Shown: positions 31,914 to 37,225 of the stretch, piece after piece | Layout of the letters: each line of letters begins with the position of its first letter | How positions within the stretch are numbered: position 1 is the stretch's first letter | From: Natrinema versiforme JCM 10478 | Lineage (GTDB): Archaea > Halobacteriota > Halobacteria > Halobacteriales > Natrialbaceae | Direction of reading: 5' to 3' | Length of the DNA stretch: 37,225 bases | NCBI RefSeq assembly: GCF_000337195.1 | Contig: NZ_AOID01000021.1 | Location: forward strand, 1-37,225 | Program-made: the position numbers and the translations under genes | The notes under the pieces: generated by a model | Told to the model about the DNA's origin: nothing | Databases searched by the model: none | Seen by the model: the letters and a program-made list of their open reading frames with translations, nothing else

Positions 31914-33071
31914 CTAGTCAGTCCCCGCCGCACCGGACTTCTCGAAGAGGTGCTGGAAGACGGTCCGTTCCGCCTTGCGGAGGTGCTGGTTGAACGTCTG
32001 GCGGGTGACGCCGAACCGGGCCGCCAACTCGTCGCCGGTGCTGGTCCGCGGCGTATCGAAGTAGCCGCTGAAGTACGCGGCGTCGAGGGCGGCCAGTTGT
32101 CGGTCGGTGAGCGCGTCGGCGACGACGTCGTACAGCAGTTGGGGCGAGTAGACGAGTTCCTCGGTCACCAGTTCGGCGTCGGGGTGGAACCGCCGGATTT
32201 CGTCGCCGGCCTGCTGGTGATCGACGTCGCCGGGGAGTTCGCCGCGGAACCTGACCTCGTCGGATGCGATACCGATCTCGCGGGGACGGCCGCCGAGCGC
32301 GGTGAACACGTGGGCGACCGTCTCCGATTCCGAGTGGGCTTCGATGCGGTTGTAGCCGCCGACCGAACTGAGCAACCGCGCGTCGAGGTAGTGGGGCACC
32401 TCTTCGACGGCGGTGACGAACTCGCTCGCAGTGAGGTCCGACGTTCCCATGTACTGGACCGTGGTCCCGTCCGGCAGCGAGACGACGGAATCGATGTCGA
32501 TCCACGTCCGGTCGTCGTCGACCCGCAGCGACGGCGGCACCGCCGATTCGTCCGCGCGGAACTCGAGCAGTCGGACGTGGTCGCTGGTCAGGCGCGTCTC
32601 GCGCTGTTTCAACGGCGTCACGTCCTCGAACGCGACGGCGACGTACTCGACATCGCCGTCCGTATCGAACAGCGGCGCGGCGTTGCTCGAGAACCACCGC
32701 CGACTGCCGTCCGGGAGTTCGATCCAGTATTCGAACCCGAACGCGGGGTCGCCCGACTCGAAGACCCGCGTGACGGGGTGTTCGTCGATGGGAACCGGCG
32801 TTCCGTCGTCGTAGAAGAGGTCCCACTCAGACGGGTCGTAGGAGCGGCCGACGAGGTCCTCGCGCGGGAGGCCGAGCGTCGTCACGGCTCGATCGGTCGC
32901 GTGGGCGATCTCGCCCGTCGCATCGATCACGACGGCGCTGACCGGACACGCCTCGAAGAACCGTCGCGCGAGGTCCGCCGAAAGCGACTCCTGCGACTCG
33001 CTATCGTCCTCGTCCGAGTTCCGTTCGACCGGATCGCCGTCGCGAAAGCTGCCACCCGACGAATCCGTCAT
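31914..33071 (-). CDS. PAS domain plus bacterio-opsin activator type HTH regulator
   Basis: A 385-residue regulator. An acidic N-tail is followed by a PAS domain (about 33-155: FFEACPVSAVVIDATGEIAH, LVGRSYDPSEW, PDGSRRWFSSNAAPLFDTDG), then a bacterio-opsin activator GAF/HTH-associated domain (about 160-315), then the HTH_10 DNA-binding domain (about 322-378: LTDRQLAALDAAYFSGYFDT, STGDELAARFGVTRQTFNQH). It senses an unknown signal and binds DNA. Neighbours are HalOD1 downstream and an acetamidase/formamidase gene upstream, which it may control. Confidence 0.9.
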   Translation of the reverse strand: MTDSSGGSFRDGDPVERNSDEDDSESQESLSADLARRFFEACPVSAVVIDATGEIAHATDRAVTTLGLPREDLVGRSYDPSEWDLFYDDGTPVPIDEHPVTRVFESGDPAFGFEYWIELPDGSRRWFSSNAAPLFDTDGDVEYVAVAFEDVTPLKQRETRLTSDHVRLLEFRADESAVPPSLRVDDDRTWIDIDSVVSLPDGTTVQYMGTSDLTASEFVTAVEEVPHYLDARLLSSVGGYNRIEAHSESETVAHVFTALGGRPREIGIASDEVRFRGELPGDVDHQQAGDEIRRFHPDAELVTEELVYSPQLLYDVVADALTDRQLAALDAAYFSGYFDTPRTSTGDELAARFGVTRQTFNQHLRKAERTVFQHLFEKSGAAGTD

Positions 33072-33231
33072 CGCGCTCTCGCCCGCTCGAGGGTGGGGGA
33101 CGGGAGAGCCGCCTCGAGGCGATCGCTCGCCGTCTCGATGCGTTGGTCAGTCGCTCGCTCGGGGTGTCGATACCGACTCCGACTCATACACGTCGGTAGG
33201 GCTTCGACGGGTAAATGCGTACCACTGGTCG

Positions 33232-34212
33232 TCACGCCGACCGGCGCTGCTCGGCAGGGAAGATTCCCTCCGGCAGGTACGCGGAGACGACCCAGTTCGG
33301 CGCGTTGACGACCTCGTTGATCTTCAGATCGACGGCCACCGAGCACAGCATGTAGGCCTCGCGCCGCTCGAGGCCGCGTTCGGCCTCGAGGTGGTCGATT
33401 AGCTGCCGGACGGCATCTCTGGCGGCTTCCTGCAGGTCGTCCGCAATCCCCGTGGTCCCGTACATCGGCTCGTCCCGGCCGCTCGGGGTGAACGGCCCCG
33501 TCGTCTCGAACTGTGGCTGGTCGATCGAGAGATCCGACCGCAGGGTAAATCGGCAGGTGACGGTCATCGGTGCCTCGATTCCGGTCCCGCAGACCTCGCC
33601 GTCCCCCTGTGCGGCGTGGCCGTCGCCGACGCTGAACAGGGCGTCCTCGACCGCAACGGGGAGATACAGCGTCGAGCCGGCCGTGAGCTGTTTGATGTCC
33701 ATGTTTCCGCCGACCGATCGCGGCGGGAACGTGCTGTGAGCACCGTCTTCGGCCGGCGCGACACCCATGATGCCGGGGAACGGATCGAGCGGCACCTCGA
33801 TGCCGTTTGCGAAGCGACCGACGCCGTCCTCGAGGTCCCAGACGTAGAGGTCGGGTTCCGGGAACTCCTCGGCCAAGAGCCCGAGCTCCGCTTCGCTCGG
33901 AAGGATCAGCGTGACCCCCCAACCACTGTGGTCGACCGCGAGTAGCTCGACCTCGAGGACGTCGCCCGGCCGAGCGCCCTCGATCGCGACAGGGCCGGTC
34001 AGCGTGTGGACTCGGTCGATGTCGAGGTCGGCGATGTCGGCGACCGTCGAGTCGGGGCCGAACTGTCCGCCGGTCGAGTCCCTGCAGGTAATGCGGACGA
34101 CATCGCCGGACTCGACCGTCTGTACCGGCTCGAGGCTGTTGTCCCACGCGCTGTGTACGGTTTCGTCACTGGCACCGATCTCGTACGCCGCGCCCTCGTA
34201 TTCGTCCGACAT
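33232..34212 (-). CDS. Acetamidase/formamidase family protein
   Basis: A 326-residue FmdA/AmdA family amidohydrolase that releases ammonia from formamide or acetamide. Conserved segments: VVRITCRDSTGGQFGPDST, VHTLTGPVAIEGARPGD, FPGIMGVAPAEDGAHSTFPP, SVGGNMDIKQLTAGSTLYLP, GDGHAAQGDGEVCGTGIEAP and VVNAPNWVVSAYLP. Full length. Substrate preference is inferred. A TTATTTTAT box 29-37 nt before ATG 34212 is its likely promoter. The regulator gene lies 160 nt downstream. Confidence 0.93.
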   Translation of the reverse strand: MSDEYEGAAYEIGASDETVHSAWDNSLEPVQTVESGDVVRITCRDSTGGQFGPDSTVADIADLDIDRVHTLTGPVAIEGARPGDVLEVELLAVDHSGWGVTLILPSEAELGLLAEEFPEPDLYVWDLEDGVGRFANGIEVPLDPFPGIMGVAPAEDGAHSTFPPRSVGGNMDIKQLTAGSTLYLPVAVEDALFSVGDGHAAQGDGEVCGTGIEAPMTVTCRFTLRSDLSIDQPQFETTGPFTPSGRDEPMYGTTGIADDLQEAARDAVRQLIDHLEAERGLERREAYMLCSVAVDLKINEVVNAPNWVVSAYLPEGIFPAEQRRSA

Positions 34213-34240
34213 ATGTCTTCAGTACACGCCATGTGACGCA

Positions 34241-34249
34241 ATAAAATAA
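34241..34249 (-). promoter_or_regulatory. TATA box of the acetamidase gene
   Basis: The minus-strand TTATTTTAT lies 29-37 nt before ATG 34212, so a short leader of up to about 10 nt is possible. Confidence 0.5.
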
Positions 34250-34306
34250 CCGCTCGCTACAACCGCATACTGCCCTGTCCGGCCCGCCGCTGTGCATGCA
34301 GCAGGA

Positions 34307-34924
34307 CTACTGTGCGTCCTCGAGCGACGGCACCGAAGCGACCTCGTTCTCGAAGAACGCGAGCCCGTGAATCCGGCTGTCGGCGGTCAGTTCGGGGTGA
34401 AACGAGGTGCCGACGACGGGGCCGTCCCGGACCGCGACCGGTCGGTCGTCCCACGTCGCGAGCACCTCGGCGTCGCCGACCGAATCGATGGCCGGCGCGC
34501 GGATGAACACCGCCGGATACGGCTCCTCGAGGCCCGCGACCGCGAGGGGCGCTTCGAAGCTGTCCTTCTGCCGGCCGAACGCATTGCGCTCGACGCCCAC
34601 GTCGATCAACTCGAGTTCGTCGACCCGGTCGTCGCCGGCGTCGCTCGCGGCGACGATCAGGCCGGCACAGGTCGCGAGCAGCGGTTTGCCGTCGGCGACG
34701 TGGGCGCGGATTTCGGGGGCGATCCCCTCGCTGTGCAGCAGTCGGGAGATGGTCGTCGATTCGCCGCCGGGCATCGCGAGCAGGTCGCAGTCGGGGACGA
34801 TCCCGGCGTCTCGAATTTCGCGGACCGTGACCTCGCGGTCACGGGCCGCCGCGGCGCGTTCGATGGCAGCCGCGTGTTCCTCGACGTCGCCCTGGACCGC
34901 GACGACGCCCGCAGTCAGTGACAT
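34307..34924 (-). CDS. pdxT: Pyridoxal 5'-phosphate synthase glutaminase subunit PdxT
   Basis: A 205-residue class I glutaminase. VAVQGDVEEH (9-18), the oxyanion region MPGGESTT (51-58), nucleophile Cys86 in LLATCAGLI, RNAFGRQKDSFEAPL (113-127), and the His176-Pro-Glu178 pair in SFHPEL. It hydrolyses glutamine and passes ammonia to PdxS, which makes PLP from ribose 5-phosphate and glyceraldehyde 3-phosphate. PdxS is not in the window. The ATG at 34924 is set by the conserved start; a CTTTTTGA box lies 25-32 nt upstream. Confidence 0.95.
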   Translation of the reverse strand: MSLTAGVVAVQGDVEEHAAAIERAAAARDREVTVREIRDAGIVPDCDLLAMPGGESTTISRLLHSEGIAPEIRAHVADGKPLLATCAGLIVAASDAGDDRVDELELIDVGVERNAFGRQKDSFEAPLAVAGLEEPYPAVFIRAPAIDSVGDAEVLATWDDRPVAVRDGPVVGTSFHPELTADSRIHGLAFFENEVASVPSLEDAQ

Positions 34925-35040
34925 GGCCACGGCTAGGGAGGGTGCCGTCAAAAAGTTCGCGCCACGAGCCGAGCGATGGACGGTGAGTCGCCGCGGTTCC
35001 GTGGGTCGGCGCGGTCGTCTTTGGTCTCCGCGTCCCTGCG

Positions 35041-37225
35041 TCAGTTCCCGTCGCGCGGGCGAGCGACGCCGGTCAGTTCGAAGCGCGCGCCGCCCGCCTC
35101 GCCGGTCGTCGCCTCGAGGCCCCAGTCGTGGGCCTCGGCGACCCGCTCGACGATGCCGAGCCCGAACCCGGTTCCGTCCTCGGCCGTCGTAAAGCCGATG
35201 TCGAAGACCGCGTCGCGTTCGTCCTCGGGAATCCCCTGTCCGGTGTCGGCCACGTAGAACCCGCCCTCGCAGTCGCCGACCGTCACCGTCAGGTCGGCGC
35301 TGGTCCCGCCGTCGGGAACCCCGTGATCGAGCGCGTTCCGGAACAGGTTCTCGAGCAACTGCTGCAGCCGGTCGGGATCCGCTCGGGCCCAACACTGTCC
35401 CTCGAGGTCGAGGGCGGCGTCGCCGGTGTCGACCATCGACCACGCCTTCGTCGCGCAGTCCCGAACCGAAACCGGCTCGAGGTCGACCGTCGTCGCGCCC
35501 TGCTCGGCGAGCGACAGGAGTTCCTCGATCAACTGCTCCATCCGATCGAGGGCCTCGTCGCAGGCCTCGAGCCGAGCGTGATCGCCCTCTTGTGCGAGTT
35601 CCAGCGAGCCCTGTGCCACGTTCAACGGGTTCCGCAGGTCGTGACTGACGACGCTGGTAAACTCCTGGAGGCGATCGTTCTGGCGCTCGAGGGTTTCGCG
35701 GGACCGCTCGCGCTCGGTCTCGTAGCTGACCCATTTGGCCATGAGTTTGACCAGCGTCCGCTCGGCCTCGGTGAAGCCGTCGCCTTCCCGGGGCTCGCTC
35801 GAGGCGAAACAGAGGGTGCCCCAGATGGTGCCGTCGACGGTCACCTTCGCGCCGACGTAGCTGCCGAGTTCGAACAGTTCGTAGGCGGGGTCGCCGGTCC
35901 AGCCCTCGTCGGGCGCGTTCGCGACGGTGACCAGTTCGTGGGTCTTGATCGTCTCCCGGCAGTAGGCCTCCGCGAGCGGGCAGGACTCGCCCGCCTGAAG
36001 CAAGGTGTGATCGCCCCACGACTGGACGACCGTCTGGGTCCGCTCGTCGAGGTTGATCCGGGTGAGAAAGCCGTAGGGAAGGTCCAGCGACTCACACCCC
36101 AGCTCCAGCAGTTCGGGGATCTTCTCGTCCAACGACGCGTCGGCTCCGGTCGAGATGTCATATAAGGCCTGTAGCGCCGTGACGCTGGCCTCGAGTTCCT
36201 CCTCGGCGCGCATCCGATCGGTCACGTCGGTAAAGAAGATCGAGAGGCCGTCCGCGGAGGGGTAGGCCCGGACCTCGAACCAGCGCTCGAGGGCGGCGAA
36301 GTACTGCGTGAAACTGACCGTCGTCTGCTCGGTGAAGGCGTGCTCGAGTTCGCGCTCGAACTCGGTGCCCGCGACGGCCTCGAACGCCGTTCCCAGCGAC
36401 TCTCCGAGCAGGTCCTCGCGGGGACGGTCCAGCAGTTCGGCCGCCTGCTCGTTGATATAGGTGAACTCCCAGTCGGCGTCGATCGAGACGAAGGCGTCGG
36501 CGATCCGCTCCAACGTCGCCTCGCGTTCCCGTTCGAGTCGCTTGCGATCCGTGCGGTCTCGGATGACGGCGGTAAAGAGATGGTCCCCGTCGATCGCGGC
36601 CTCGCCGAAAGAGACCCCGACGGGCACCTCGTGACCGTCGGCGTGAAGCGCATCGAGTTCGGCCCAGTTCCAGTCGAGCGTCTGCTCGCCGGTCCGCAGG
36701 AAGTGGGCGATCGTGTCCCGGTGGCTGTTCCGGTACTTGCCCGGGACGAGCGTCGAGATCCGTTCGCCGACGAGATCCGCGGCCGCGTGCCCGAACAGCG
36801 ATTCGACCGCGTCGTTGGCGTACCGGATCCGTCCGTCGTCGTCGGCCGTGATCACGGCGAAGGAGGCGTTCTCGGTGAGGGCGCGAAACCGGGCGGTCGC
36901 CGCCTCGAGGTCGCGGCGTTCAGTCGCCGCGTCGACCGCGCGTTCGATTCGCATCGCGAGACGAGTCCCGTGTTCCGCGGTCGAGACGGAGACACAGCCG
37001 GTCGCACCGGCCTCGAGCGCGGCGCTGGCGGCGTCCTCGTCCCAGTCCTCGGCGATCAGGAACACGGGGAGCTGGGGATCGAGTTCGCGGACCCGCTCGA
37101 GCAGCGAACGAGCGTCGACGTCCCCGGCCGTGGACCGACTCACGAGACAGCCGAGACGCCCCGTCCGAACCCGCTCGAGTACCGCGTCTTCGTCGGGGAT
37201 CGATTCGACCGTAAGGCGATCGCTC
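35041..37225 (-). CDS. Sensor histidine kinase with degenerate receiver, two PAS and GAF (partial)
   Basis: The gene runs off the right edge with its start outside; 727 codons are visible. Using GTG 37143 as residue 1: a receiver-like fold up to about 60 (LLERVRELDPQLPVFLIAED), PAS 1 about 85-200, PAS 2 about 205-315, GAF about 325-475, the HisKA H-box SVVSHDLRNPLN with His501, and an ATPase domain with N-box ENLFRNALDHG, G1 VADTGQGIPEDE and G2 GTGFGLGIV. The receiver's expected phospho-acceptor stretch (usually VSDYDMPG) reads LVSRSTAGD, so the acceptor Asp is missing. Cytoplasmic sensor; the frame is open upstream of 37143, so the GTG is not the true start. Partner regulator not in the window. 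Confidence 0.92.
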   Translation of the reverse strand, partial: SDRLTVESIPDEDAVLERVRTGRLGCLVSRSTAGDVDARSLLERVRELDPQLPVFLIAEDWDEDAASAALEAGATGCVSVSTAEHGTRLAMRIERAVDAATERRDLEAATARFRALTENASFAVITADDDGRIRYANDAVESLFGHAAADLVGERISTLVPGKYRNSHRDTIAHFLRTGEQTLDWNWAELDALHADGHEVPVGVSFGEAAIDGDHLFTAVIRDRTDRKRLEREREATLERIADAFVSIDADWEFTYINEQAAELLDRPREDLLGESLGTAFEAVAGTEFERELEHAFTEQTTVSFTQYFAALERWFEVRAYPSADGLSIFFTDVTDRMRAEEELEASVTALQALYDISTGADASLDEKIPELLELGCESLDLPYGFLTRINLDERTQTVVQSWGDHTLLQAGESCPLAEAYCRETIKTHELVTVANAPDEGWTGDPAYELFELGSYVGAKVTVDGTIWGTLCFASSEPREGDGFTEAERTLVKLMAKWVSYETERERSRETLERQNDRLQEFTSVVSHDLRNPLNVAQGSLELAQEGDHARLEACDEALDRMEQLIEELLSLAEQGATTVDLEPVSVRDCATKAWSMVDTGDAALDLEGQCWARADPDRLQQLLENLFRNALDHGVPDGGTSADLTVTVGDCEGGFYVADTGQGIPEDERDAVFDIGFTTAEDGTGFGLGIVERVAEAHDWGLEATTGEAGGARFELTGVARPRDGN

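Overview
The window comes from a halophilic archaeon, most likely of the Natrialbales (Natrinema/Haloterrigena type). This is inferred from the high-GC coding DNA, the very acidic proteins, the many Leu-Glu codon pairs, an archaeal aIF1, F420 enzymes, HalOD1 and bacterio-opsin-activator style regulators, several protein families I know only from haloarchaea, and TATA-like boxes 24-33 nt before start codons, which is the signature of leaderless transcripts. Family names (DUF numbers) come from memory of the families; no search was run.

Left edge (1-2315): an AT-richer, accessory-looking stretch. Two fragmentary reading frames run off the left edge. A secreted metzincin-type protease carries about twelve TSP3-like calcium-binding repeats. 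A tRNA-Lys(UUU) follows, with its 3' end duplicated 126 bp away, which points to an integration site and an island or its remains.

2394-8000: core-like small genes, mostly single units with their own promoters: a DUF7119 protein, a 46-residue protein, DUF6360, a DUF892 ferritin-like protein, RimI acetyltransferase, the DUF5810/DUF5809 pair, a NUDIX hydrolase, a rhodanese and aIF1/SUI1.

8142-12498: a tightly overlapping minus-strand operon, MoxR ATPase, DUF58 protein, then a membrane transglutaminase. A cold-shock protein, a zinc-ribbon protein and a tiny membrane protein follow. Next comes a two-gene F420 unit: cofE, whose stop overlaps the start of an F420-dependent luciferase-fold reductase.

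15576-16276: a MarR-like antitoxin and PemK/MazF-like toxin pair in which the toxin frame is interrupted by an in-frame TGA.

16352-21972: a four-gene minus-strand operon: an Nramp-fold transporter that has lost the metal-binding residues, HyuA, HyuB and an Asp/Glu/hydantoin racemase-family protein. I read it as uptake and breakdown of a cyclic amide (5-oxoproline or a hydantoin). It is preceded by three TATGAA repeats spaced exactly 10 bp.

22168-30103: a ribbon-helix-helix protein, a metallophosphoesterase divergent from a NUDIX-eIF2B-like fusion, a D-2-hydroxyacid dehydrogenase, a large nested hairpin between convergent genes, EngB, a DUF389 membrane protein, NOG1 with a small membrane protein, and DUF5518.

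30133-37225: a cysteine-rich copper-binding four-helix protein, bifunctional nuclease with hisE, a PAS/HTH-10 regulator with a HalOD1 protein, an acetamidase/formamidase, PdxT, and a large sensor kinase cut by the right edge.
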